Source: JBCBSS01 sp039819065 (GTDB taxonomy: Bacteria; Bacteroidota; Bacteroidia; Cytophagales; Cyclobacteriaceae). Taken from it: a stretch of 64,000 bases of DNA. The stretch spans positions 21,866-85,865 of the forward strand of contig JBCBSS010000011.1 in NCBI GenBank assembly GCA_039819065.1, written 5' to 3'. Below the pieces are notes generated by a model. It was not told the origin of the DNA. It did no database searches and was given only the letters and a program-made list of their open reading frames with translations. Positions 36,044 through 43,869 of the stretch are shown here, piece by piece; position 1 is the stretch's first letter; each line of letters begins with the position of its first letter. The position numbers and the translations under genes are program-made.

Positions 36044-36514
36044 ATGTCCAGAAGCTTTTTCCTTTTAGCCATTCTATACTTCCTCACTGTTGGAACATCT
36101 GCGGCACAAAACGATGATTCCAAGACGCTGAAGATCATCAAAAAGAATATTGACCAGTTTTCCAAAGACCTGATGGCTGGCGATTATGATGCGGTGGTTG
36201 ATGCCTACACCAAGGATGGTAAGGTATTCCCAGGTGGCATGGATATCTTATCTGGTTCCGATTCAGTAAGGTGGTACTGGACCAGAAATCTGGACAAAGG
36301 CTACAAAATATCATACCACAAGATCTTCCCCGAAGAGATTCGCATAACCGGAGATGGCTATGCATATGACTACGGCTATTACGAAGGCAAAAGCGAGTTC
36401 AATGGAAAGCCTTCTTCTTGGCAAGGCAAATATGTGATAGTCTGGAAAGAAGTAAAGAAAGACACCTGGAAGATCTACCTCGACATTTGGAACGCTACGC
36501 CCAAGAAGGATTAA
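36044..36514 (+). CDS. Exported DUF4440/SnoaL-like protein
   Basis: A 156-residue protein with a signal peptide (about 1-21) and an NTF2-like cone fold (IDQFSKDLMAGDYDAVVDAYTKDGKVFPGG, GKYVIVWKEVKKDTWKIYLDIW), as in DUF4440. These are ligand-binding or small-enzyme folds; function unknown. It lies 8 nt after ispH. Confidence 0.8.
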   Translation: MSRSFFLLAILYFLTVGTSAAQNDDSKTLKIIKKNIDQFSKDLMAGDYDAVVDAYTKDGKVFPGGMDILSGSDSVRWYWTRNLDKGYKISYHKIFPEEIRITGDGYAYDYGYYEGKSEFNGKPSSWQGKYVIVWKEVKKDTWKIYLDIWNATPKKD

Positions 36515-36569
36515 AGAGTGCCTAGTTGGTAGCCTCGGGATTGCTTCGTTCCTCGCAACGAGAAGTTGA

Positions 36570-36794
36570 CTACAAAAACCTTCTGATCAAATTAACCACT
36601 ACGGTCAGTATCACGCTTACCAGAATCATGGTTGTAATGGGAATGTAGAATTTCATGCCTTCTCTTTTAACACGTATATCACCGGGCAATTTTCCTAACC
36701 AACCGAGTTTATCACCGAAGGCATAGATCAATACCCCGGCTATAACTATGACCAAGCCAGCAAAAATGACATACTTGCCAATTTGAGGGTTCAT
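36570..36794 (-). CDS. DUF2905 membrane protein
   Basis: A 74-residue protein with two membrane segments (about 8-26, 50-69) and the DUF2905 loop LGKLPGDIRVKREG. Function unknown. Last gene of a minus-strand operon, 10 nt after the preceding stop. Confidence 0.87.
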   Translation of the reverse strand: MNPQIGKYVIFAGLVIVIAGVLIYAFGDKLGWLGKLPGDIRVKREGMKFYIPITTMILVSVILTVVVNLIRRFL

Positions 36795-36804
36795 GTTAGT
36801 GAAT

Positions 36805-37392
36805 TTATTGAATCGTGCGTGTTTTAAACACTTTAAGCGTTATCAGATTGATAAGGTTACCCTTCCATCCAAAGTCATCTTCTTGATTCTCAAGTAGCGA
36901 TTTTATCGAACTAACCATCTTTTCTGCAGCGCCCTCCGAACCTTCAGGGCCTCTGGCATGGTGATGTACCACTACACCCGTAGAGGAGCGTTTCACCTCA
37001 AAACCATATTCCAAAATCCGCCTGGCTTTGATTTCAAATGCTTCATCTATCATTGAAAGCACCGACAAAATCTGCGGACTTACCCAAGAACCTTTTTGAA
37101 GCCTTATCCATAAATCTGAAATCAAATCTTGCTGTTCCTTTTCGGGCAACTTGAAGGAAGCTAGAATCGCCACCAAATGCAGCCTCCAATTTTCACTTTG
37201 GAGCATTTTCTGGATTCCTTCTACCACTTTGCTTTTACTGTGTTGGCTACATAAATGATCCAGTCGTTGCAAGCTCTTGGTAAGGCTCAAATCTGAGACT
37301 TGGCTGTTAAGGCCCTTCAGTCTTAATAGCGGTAGATGGTTTGGATGCCCATCCCAAAACTCATTGAAGATACCCAATCCCTGGTCATTCAT
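36805..37392 (-). CDS. Hypothetical helical protein
   Basis: About 195 residues from the ATG at 37390-37392; a longer frame overlaps the ACT-domain gene and is rejected. Mostly helical, possibly ARM/HEAT-like (HLVAILASFKLPEKEQQDLISDLW). No recognised family. It lies 11 nt after the ACT-domain gene. Confidence 0.62.
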   Translation of the reverse strand: MNDQGLGIFNEFWDGHPNHLPLLRLKGLNSQVSDLSLTKSLQRLDHLCSQHSKSKVVEGIQKMLQSENWRLHLVAILASFKLPEKEQQDLISDLWIRLQKGSWVSPQILSVLSMIDEAFEIKARRILEYGFEVKRSSTGVVVHHHARGPEGSEGAAEKMVSSIKSLLENQEDDFGWKGNLINLITLKVFKTRTIQ

Positions 37393-37403
37393 TTTTCCAA
37401 TGT

Positions 37404-37805
37404 TTAACTCAATGAACTCAGCGAGTCTAATAAGCTTGTAGCATGCTCTGCCTCTTCCAACCGTACAAAAAGATGGTCGTGATAGTAGCCAGCAACTACA
37501 TTGCAACTTATCTTATTCACTGCCAATATTTGAGAAAAACTGGCAGTAAGACCAACAGCATCTAGCGACGAATGGACTTCCAGGGTAATCCAGGCAAATA
37601 TAGTTTCGTACTTAATGCCCAGTTCGTCTGCCCTTTCTTTTTCAATAATGATGGTGATTCCTTCAGATTCACGAAAATGAAACAGTGCCTGCTCAATTAG
37701 CTTGATATCAAACTTTTGAACCACACAAAAAACATATTCTCCGGGGTTGATCTTGGGGGATATGTTTCTTAATAACGTATTGAGATTAGTTTCTCCTGAT
37801 TCCAT
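37404..37805 (-). CDS. ACT-domain protein
   Basis: A 133-residue protein with ACT-domain features: the strand WITLEVHSSLDAVGLTASFS and the late NVVAGYYHDHLFV. Such stand-alone ACT proteins (the family containing DUF2241) may bind amino acids. Situated 15 nt after the metalloprotease gene in the same direction. Confidence 0.8.
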   Translation of the reverse strand: MESGETNLNTLLRNISPKINPGEYVFCVVQKFDIKLIEQALFHFRESEGITIIIEKERADELGIKYETIFAWITLEVHSSLDAVGLTASFSQILAVNKISCNVVAGYYHDHLFVRLEEAEHATSLLDSLSSLS

Positions 37806-37820
37806 GTATCATGAACAATA

Positions 37821-40286
37821 TCAAAAATCAAAATGTCCCCCACAGAGGTGATCTGTACCAATAGGTGAGCCTGCAGGAGGGGTCAAGGCTTGTTGCGCCT
37901 CATATTCTTCTGGATCATCCAGAAATTGCTCGATCTTTCTGTCGAGATAGAAAAAGTGTGCTCTTTGATTAGAGGTATTAATTTTAGAATTCATCCAATC
38001 CCTCAATTGATCTAGCGCATAAGTAGCAATCGCTTTGGTTTGCGAGGATGAACCTCTGCTTGAAGCCAGGTTAATCAGGTGTTCTACCACCACAACATTG
38101 ACTGTTCTTTGGATTTCCCCATGATAGCCAGACTCATTCTTCAATTTTATCGTACTATTGAGCACTTTGTTAATAACACCTTCAAGGCTTGGTTGTGCAC
38201 TATTGCGAGCATTGTACTCCACCAGACGATTAGCTTTGGCTGGATTAAGCAAAAGTCCCATGCTAAAATCGGCTGCACTTTCCGCAGCTCCCAATGCATC
38301 AAAAGTAAGCCCGGTGCGAATGCCAATCACTTCACGCGTTCTACCATAGCCTAAAGGGCGTGGAGGAATCATCTGCAATACAGACTCAGGCAGAGCCAAC
38401 GCATTCGGTGTGACCGTACTCAATACTGAATTGAGCGCTTTCATTTGCTCATCCTCCGGCACCATTTCGGTAATGAGCTGACCATCGCCACGCATAGCGT
38501 ATCGGTAATTCAAGCCGCCCACCACCTTCACTGCAGCCTCCGTTTGATATCGATGGAAGAAATAGATAGGCGCCAGCACTTCTTCTAAAGTAGCCATAGG
38601 CATGCCTTTTCTAATGTTCTTTTCACCAAATTGCCTTAATGCAAGTGCTCTCACCTTCATTACATGATCTAGCTCTTCCGTAATGTTTTTGCCATTGTCC
38701 CACAAGTGGGCATGAGGGTGTGCTCCGCTTTGAGGGCGTGCATCCTGATCAGATAGAAAAGTAAGGCCTTCTTTGAGGCTCTTTTGAATGATGTTTTCAA
38801 GCCCTTCGGCTTCATCTACACCCTCTGCAAAGTCTTGATAGCCGAAAGCAATGGCCACTTTGTCCCACGCACCGATCTTATCATCATAAGCATCTGAAAG
38901 ATCTATTTTACCATTAGTGATTTTAACTAGAGGGTGTGGGTAATCCATTACCGAGGCGCGCCCTTCTGTACTGGAAGCATAGCTATGGGCTAAACCTAAA
39001 GTATGCCCTACTTCATGAGCAGAAAGTTGTCTCAAACGTGCTAATGCCATTTCCGCCATCTCCTTAGGTACTTCTGTACCGTTCTCATAAGGCGCTAATA
39101 AGCCTTCGGCAATCAGAAAATCCTGACGTACTCTCAAGGAGCCCAAACTCACATGGCCTTTAATGATCTCACCCGTTCTCGGGTCACGCACCGATGCTCC
39201 ATAAGACCAGCCTCGTGTAGAGCGGTGTACCCATTGGATGACATTATAACGCACATCCATAGGATCTGCACCTTCAGGTAAAAGCTCCACTTGAAAGGCA
39301 TTTTTGTATCCGGCCGCTTCAAAAGCCTGATTCCACCACCGTGCTCCGTCTATTAGAGCAGAACGTATAGGTTCTGGCGCACCTCGATCCAAGTAATAGA
39401 TGATGGGCTCAACTGCCTCACTGACCGCAGCGGAAGGGTCTTTCTTTTTTAACCTATGTCTAGAAATAAACCGTTTCATGATAGGCTCACTAATTGGGGT
39501 AGCGTAGTCCATATAAGAAATACTGAAATAGCCAGCTCTGGGGTCAAACACACGTGGTGTATACTCATCATCAGGAAGTTTGATAAACGAATGATGCTGC
39601 CTAACAGTAACATTGGCGGGAGTTGGTGTTACGCTGCGGATATATCTTCCGGCAGGGGTGCCGGTAAAAGTAAGTGTCACATCAAATTCAGTGTTTTCAG
39701 GAAAGTTCTTGGTCTGAGGCAGGTAAAACGCCGATCGGGATTTATCCAATTTATAATTGCCCTGATTAGTCCTTCTTAATGTTGACGCCACACCATGCGC
39801 ATCTTGCATAAAGAAGTTAGTTGCGTCCACAGTGACTGACCCTCCAGATTCAGAGGTAATAGTAAAACCAAAGAGAACTGATTCTGCAAAAGCCTCTTTT
39901 ACAGCCCTACGCTCATCTGCATTATCACTGATGGCTCGATACTGGTAATTCGGTTGCACCAGTAACACCTTTGGCCCTCGCCTTTCGAACTTCACCACTC
40001 GGGTATTGCCTAGTTGCCCACGGTCCAGGCCTATATCATTCGATCCCACCCCTGCGGAAAGGGAGTTAACATATAGAAATTCCGTATCGAGTTTATCAAT
40101 TTCGAGGAAAATCTTGTCCTGCTTTCCGTCATAGTAAAAGTTGAAATACCCTTCGTATTTTTTCCTGGTATCGACCGGCTTGGCCGATTGATTAGCCTGT
40201 GATCTCTTTCTTTGAGAAAAACCTGGCGCTATCGATAGATGCAACGCGGCAAGAATGAAAAGTAGCAGAGTTAGTTTTCGGCCCAT
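37821..40286 (-). CDS. Exported zinc-dependent metalloprotease (DUF5117/DUF4953 type)
   Basis: An 821-residue protein with a signal peptide (about 1-24). The zinc-binding motif HEVGHTLGLAH (H424, E425, H428, H434) is of the metzincin type. The flanking N-terminal (DUF5117-like, 60-280) and C-terminal regions follow the family of large Bacteroidota metalloproteases. It probably acts in the periplasm or at the cell surface; substrate unknown. First gene of the operon with the ACT-domain, helical and DUF2905 genes; a promoter-like pair precedes it. Confidence 0.88.
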   Translation of the reverse strand: MGRKLTLLLFILAALHLSIAPGFSQRKRSQANQSAKPVDTRKKYEGYFNFYYDGKQDKIFLEIDKLDTEFLYVNSLSAGVGSNDIGLDRGQLGNTRVVKFERRGPKVLLVQPNYQYRAISDNADERRAVKEAFAESVLFGFTITSESGGSVTVDATNFFMQDAHGVASTLRRTNQGNYKLDKSRSAFYLPQTKNFPENTEFDVTLTFTGTPAGRYIRSVTPTPANVTVRQHHSFIKLPDDEYTPRVFDPRAGYFSISYMDYATPISEPIMKRFISRHRLKKKDPSAAVSEAVEPIIYYLDRGAPEPIRSALIDGARWWNQAFEAAGYKNAFQVELLPEGADPMDVRYNVIQWVHRSTRGWSYGASVRDPRTGEIIKGHVSLGSLRVRQDFLIAEGLLAPYENGTEVPKEMAEMALARLRQLSAHEVGHTLGLAHSYASSTEGRASVMDYPHPLVKITNGKIDLSDAYDDKIGAWDKVAIAFGYQDFAEGVDEAEGLENIIQKSLKEGLTFLSDQDARPQSGAHPHAHLWDNGKNITEELDHVMKVRALALRQFGEKNIRKGMPMATLEEVLAPIYFFHRYQTEAAVKVVGGLNYRYAMRGDGQLITEMVPEDEQMKALNSVLSTVTPNALALPESVLQMIPPRPLGYGRTREVIGIRTGLTFDALGAAESAADFSMGLLLNPAKANRLVEYNARNSAQPSLEGVINKVLNSTIKLKNESGYHGEIQRTVNVVVVEHLINLASSRGSSSQTKAIATYALDQLRDWMNSKINTSNQRAHFFYLDRKIEQFLDDPEEYEAQQALTPPAGSPIGTDHLCGGHFDF

Positions 40287-40317
40287 AGGTAATCACGTTT
40301 GGTTTTGGTATTTGTGT

Positions 40318-40348
40318 TAAAGCTATCAATTATTGAAGCAGTATTCAA
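40318..40348 (-). promoter_or_regulatory. Candidate Bacteroidota promoter of the metalloprotease operon
   Basis: On the minus strand a TTG (complement of 40346-40348) is followed after 20 nt by TAGCTTTA (complement of 40318-40325), seven of eight matches to TAnnTTTG. Its distance to the ATG at 40286 is 31 nt. Confidence 0.55.
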
Positions 40349-40400
40349 CTTGATTTATGTTGAGAGGCGAGAACGTAAAGCACACATCATTCTCTTCAAG

Positions 40401-40602
40401 TCACCCTGAAAGGGTCTTATTGGACACTAGCAGAATAGAAATGTCGATAGATGCACGTAGTAGCTATCTCTAACGGTGCCTACTTGCGCTTCAGGACTTT
40501 TCTTGTTCAAAACAAAATGTAGCCTCTAGCTGCTATCGTACTCGATGCCAATGAGTTCCTTTCAGGAGGACAGCGCTGTTATAGTATACCGTTCTCAATA
40601 CG
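40401..40602. repeat. Tandem repeat unit 1 of three (about 195-200 bp)
   Basis: Starts TCACCCTGAAAGGGTCTTATT and ends before the next TCACCCTG at 40603. Shared landmarks are an AAAACAAAATG-AGCCTCTAG stretch and TTCCTTTCAGGAGGAC near the end. No coding frame is conserved between the three units. Confidence 0.8.
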
Positions 40603-40795
40603 TCACCCTGAAAGGGCCTTATTAGACATACGGAGGCTTGGAGTGGTAATAGATACATTTGGCAGTTATCTCAAACTAAGCTCTTCAGGACATTTTATAT
40701 TCAAAACAAAATGCAGCCTCTAGCTGCTATTATGCTCGACGCCAATAGGTTCCTTTCAGGAGGACGGTGCTGTATAGTATACCGTTCTCAACTAG
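40603..40795. repeat. Tandem repeat unit 2
   Basis: 193 bp, with the same landmarks as unit 1 (TCACCCTGAAAGGGCCTTATT, GCAGCCTCTAGCTGCTAT, CAGGAGGAC, TATAGTATACCGTTCTCAA). It has diverged most in its middle third. Confidence 0.8.
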
Positions 40796-40985
40796 TCACT
40801 CTGAAAGAGTCTTATTGGACACTAGCAGAATAGGAATGTCAAAGATACCTGTAGTAGCTATCTCTAATGGAGCTTCTTCGCGCTTCGGGACTGTTCATAT
40901 TCTAAACAAAATGAAGCCTCTAGTTGCTATCGTACTCGACGCCAATGAGTTCTCTTCCCGAGGACACATGGCATTCGGTAAGCAA
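40796..40985. repeat. Tandem repeat unit 3
   Basis: About 190 bp, starting TCACTCTGAAAGAGTCTTATT. Closest to unit 1 in the first half (GGACACTAGCAGAATAG in both). An 84-codon frame crosses this unit but is closed in units 1 and 2, so I do not take it as a gene. Together the three units fill the gap between the metalloprotease and the sigma-factor operons. Confidence 0.8.
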
Positions 40986-41076
40986 TTACTGTTAACTATC
41001 GTAGTTAAAGGCGCTTTTTAAAGTTTTTTAAAAAAATTTTCGAAAGTTTGTGACTTAAAAGCATCCCGCGGATTAT

Positions 41077-41682
41077 ATGGATGAACTATTCAACTTGTTG
41101 CCCTTGAAGATCAGCAATCACATGAGCGAGGATGCTATCAAGGCTGAGCAGGAAATCGTGCAGGCGGCGAAACGGAATGCGAAGGCTTTTGGTAAACTTT
41201 ACGATAAGTATTTTGAAGGCATCTTCAGCTTCGTTTATAGAAGAACTGACGACGAAGATATCGCTGCGGACTTGACTTCGCAGACGTTTTTCAAAGCACT
41301 TCAGAATATAAAGAAGTATGAGTTCAGGGGACTGCCTTTTTCCGCATGGCTATATAGAATAGCCAGCAATGAGGTGAATAAGCATTATAGAAAGACAGAT
41401 ACTAAGGCGCTCTTCAGTGTAGAAGAAGGAAGGGTATTGGAGATCATGGCAGAGTCGGTGGAGAATGCAGATGAAGAGCAGCTACAGCTGTTGGTAAAGC
41501 TCCTCAAAGAGCTTCCAACGGCTATGGTAGAAGTATTGGAATTACGCTTTTTCGAAGGAAAAAGCTTCAAGGAAATTGCGTATATTTTAGAAATAACGGA
41601 AAGTGGTGCCAAAATGCGTACTTACAGGGCTATTGAGGCACTAAAGAAAAACTTTAAAATCAAACAGCAGGAGAATGAGTAA
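41077..41682 (+). CDS. ECF-type RNA polymerase sigma factor
   Basis: A 201-residue sigma-70 family protein with region 2 (AFGKLYDKYFEGIFSFVYRRT, AADLTSQTFFKALQNI) and region 4 (LELRFFEGKSFKEIAYILEITESGAKMRTYRAIEAL). The next gene overlaps its end by 8 nt and encodes a small basic membrane protein, and two TonB genes follow, so the factor may drive a cell-envelope operon that includes itself. No classical anti-sigma domain is seen. Confidence 0.88.
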   Translation: MDELFNLLPLKISNHMSEDAIKAEQEIVQAAKRNAKAFGKLYDKYFEGIFSFVYRRTDDEDIAADLTSQTFFKALQNIKKYEFRGLPFSAWLYRIASNEVNKHYRKTDTKALFSVEEGRVLEIMAESVENADEEQLQLLVKLLKELPTAMVEVLELRFFEGKSFKEIAYILEITESGAKMRTYRAIEALKKNFKIKQQENE

Positions 41683-41866
41683 CCACGATATACGGCTCAG
41701 GAGAAGAATGATGACCTCGAGGCGTATCGAAAGGCATAAGAACTACAGCGAGCTGATGCGCAAGCACAAGCGGTCGAATAGCCGTCGTTTGCTTCGCATA
41801 GTGAGTTACCTTGCCTTTATCGTAGGTATGATGGTCATCATCTACTACGCTTTTGAGAATCTCTGA
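41675..41866 (+). CDS. Small basic single-pass membrane protein
   Basis: 63 residues, very basic N-terminal half (many Arg/Lys up to residue 44), then one membrane segment (about 43-60). The ATG overlaps the sigma-factor gene by 8 nt (ATGAGTAA), implying coupled translation. Its place suggests a regulatory partner of the sigma factor, such as a minimal anti-sigma, but there is no sequence proof. Confidence 0.7.
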   Translation: MSNHDIRLRRRMMTSRRIERHKNYSELMRKHKRSNSRRLLRIVSYLAFIVGMMVIIYYAFENL

Positions 41867-41963
41867 AGCTAGAACTACTCCCACTATTTGATACCAAAAG
41901 ATTAAAGAATAACCTGGCCGGGTGTTTTTTATAAATCGTTTTTTCAATTAAACACAAGAAGTA

Positions 41964-42638
41964 ATGGAAGCGAAAAAAACGCCCAAAGCGGACTTGCGAC
42001 GCAAGTCCGGTCTTTATTTCAATCTTGGATTAGTCATTGCCATCGCCTTGACTATTAGCGCTTTCGAATGGAAGAGCTATAACTACACTGCATTAGTAGA
42101 CTTCAGTGGTGAAGAAATTACAGATGATGTCATCATTCCAATCACTGTACAACCGCCTCCACCTCCACCACCGCCTAAAAAAGTGGTCATCCCGGAGTTT
42201 GAGGAAGTAGATAACGATGAGGAATTAGAGGATCTGGATGACATTATCATGATAGATAGCGATCCCGATCTTGATATTGAAATTCCTGAATTCGATGGCC
42301 CTACAGATGAGCCTGAAGAACCAGAATTCTTCACCATTGTAGAAAGAATGCCTGAGCCGGATGGCGGTATGAGCAGCTTCTATGAGTATGTGAGCAAGAA
42401 AATGAAATACCCCAGTCAGGCACGTAGAATGGGTATTGAGGGTAGAGTTTTCGTGCAGTTCTTCATAGAAGAAGATGGAAGTCTCAGCGAGGTGACTGCC
42501 ATTAAAGGCATCGGAGCTGGATGTGATGAAGAAGCAGTAAGGGTACTCAAAAATGCACCAAAATGGAAACCTGGTAAACAAAGAGGTAGACCAGTAAAGG
42601 TGAAGATGATTATCCCAATTGTATTCTCACTTAACTAG
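41964..42638 (+). CDS. TonB-family energy transducer, copy 1
   Basis: A 224-residue protein: an N-terminal membrane anchor (about 17-35), a proline/acidic periplasmic spacer with a six-proline run (about 65-75) and a TonB C-terminal domain (YPSQARRMGIEGRVFVQFFIEEDGSLSEV split over 150-180, GAGCDEEAVRVL). TonB links the proton-motive force to outer-membrane receptors. It is followed 7 nt later by a paralogue. Confidence 0.88.
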   Translation: MEAKKTPKADLRRKSGLYFNLGLVIAIALTISAFEWKSYNYTALVDFSGEEITDDVIIPITVQPPPPPPPPKKVVIPEFEEVDNDEELEDLDDIIMIDSDPDLDIEIPEFDGPTDEPEEPEFFTIVERMPEPDGGMSSFYEYVSKKMKYPSQARRMGIEGRVFVQFFIEEDGSLSEVTAIKGIGAGCDEEAVRVLKNAPKWKPGKQRGRPVKVKMIIPIVFSLN

Positions 42639-42645
42639 TCTATTC

Positions 42646-43314
42646 ATGGAAGTAAAGAAAACAACCAAGGCAGACCTGAATAGAAAATCAGGTCTGTTTT
42701 TCCACCTGGGCCTAATCATCAGCATTGGTTTGGTAATCAGCGCCTTCGAATGGAAGACCAAAAAGATAGAAAGGCAAGTTCAATTCGACATTGGTGAAGG
42801 AACAGAGATCACTTATGTACCTTCTACAGTGATAGAGGACCCCGCAAAACCTAAGTCTATCAAGAAACTGGTTAAACCTGTTATTGTAAACCCTGTGGTG
42901 AAAACGGAGCCCGAGACAAATGAACCTGAAACCGAAAGCCCTTTAGAAACCATTTCGGTCGAGGTAGAAGGTATTGGGGCTTACGAAGGAGGTGAGGAAG
43001 TAACGGAAGAAGCACCATTTGTGATCGTAGAAAAAATGCCGCAACCTCAAGGCTTCTACGAACACATCCAAAAAAACTTAAAGTATCCCAAGCAGGCCAA
43101 AAGAATGAGAGTGCAAGGCAAGGTCTTTGTTCAATTCATAGTCGAGAAAGATGGGAGCTTAAGTGAGGTCGAAGTCATAAGAGGGATAGGTGCCGGATGT
43201 GATGAAGAAGCACTCAAAGTAATCAAAAGTGCACCTAAATGGATTCCTGGACAACAGCGAAATGAAAACGTAAGGGTGAAAATGATCTTTCCTTTACACT
43301 TTGAATTGAACTAA
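42646..43314 (+). CDS. TonB-family energy transducer, copy 2
   Basis: About 222 residues from the ATG at 42646 (a longer frame upstream overlaps copy 1 and is rejected). Same order as copy 1: anchor (about 17-35), Pro/Glu spacer, and C-terminal domain with YPKQAKRM and GAGCDEEALKVI. The first and last 40 residues are similar to copy 1 but the spacer is different, indicating tandem duplication and divergence. A strong terminator follows. Confidence 0.88.
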   Translation: MEVKKTTKADLNRKSGLFFHLGLIISIGLVISAFEWKTKKIERQVQFDIGEGTEITYVPSTVIEDPAKPKSIKKLVKPVIVNPVVKTEPETNEPETESPLETISVEVEGIGAYEGGEEVTEEAPFVIVEKMPQPQGFYEHIQKNLKYPKQAKRMRVQGKVFVQFIVEKDGSLSEVEVIRGIGAGCDEEALKVIKSAPKWIPGQQRNENVRVKMIFPLHFELN

Positions 43315-43330
43315 TCCATTCCAACATAAA

Positions 43331-43363
43331 GAACCGGACTTTGTAATAAAGTCCGGATTTTTG
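43331..43363 (+). terminator. Rho-independent terminator of the sigma/TonB operon
   Basis: The 9-bp stem CCGGACTTT / AAAGTCCGG (43334-43342 and 43348-43356) with a 5-nt loop is followed by ATTTTT. Confidence 0.85.
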
Positions 43364-43461
43364 CATCCTGTCACTCACTGGCACCGTTAAATAAATACTT
43401 TGTCAGACTGCTTCATTTATAACTATATTGAAGCTTTAGTTCTATTAATTCACTAATCTCC

Positions 43462-43830
43462 ATGAGTGCAGGAAACTATAATATCGAAGGGCTCACCATC
43501 GCGGTAAGCGACATGCAAGCCATGCTGGCTTTTTATCGCCATGTATTTGGTATCCAATTCGAAGAACAGGAAATGTATGGTATGAAGTTATACTCGGGTC
43601 AATGGGAATGCCTGAAGTTATTGCTATGCCCGGCCGAGTTGGCAGATGTGAAGGTCGATCAAAACCGGCATCAATTCGATATTATCGTTGAAGATGTAGA
43701 TGCTATGGTCAAAAAAGCTGTATCTGTTGGTGGTTCTCAATTCGGGGGAGAGCAAACCACTGCCAATGAAAAAGTGATCGCTGTCAAAGACCCGGATGAC
43801 AATTCTATAGTGCTTAAGCAGCCTTTGTAA
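43462..43830 (+). CDS. VOC-family protein
   Basis: A 122-residue VOC-fold protein (LTIAVSDMQAMLAFYRHVFGIQF, then late AVKDPDDNSIVLKQ). The family covers glyoxalases, dioxygenases and antibiotic-binding proteins; the substrate cannot be told. Confidence 0.83.
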   Translation: MSAGNYNIEGLTIAVSDMQAMLAFYRHVFGIQFEEQEMYGMKLYSGQWECLKLLLCPAELADVKVDQNRHQFDIIVEDVDAMVKKAVSVGGSQFGGEQTTANEKVIAVKDPDDNSIVLKQPL

Positions 43831-43869
43831 AGCTGGAAAGCAAAACATTCTCAACTGCAATAACTTAAA

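Noticed and set aside
36138..36365. 75-codon minus-strand frame with Cys and His
   Set aside because: It is antisense to the DUF4440 gene, which has a signal peptide and a family match.
40401..40985. Tandem repeats considered as a CRISPR array
   Set aside because: Units are about 195 bp, only three, and diverged along their whole length; there is no short-repeat/spacer pattern and no cas gene.
40767..41021. 84-codon open frame through repeat unit 3
   Set aside because: The frame is closed by stops or shifted in units 1 and 2, so it is not conserved among the repeats; no family match is evident.
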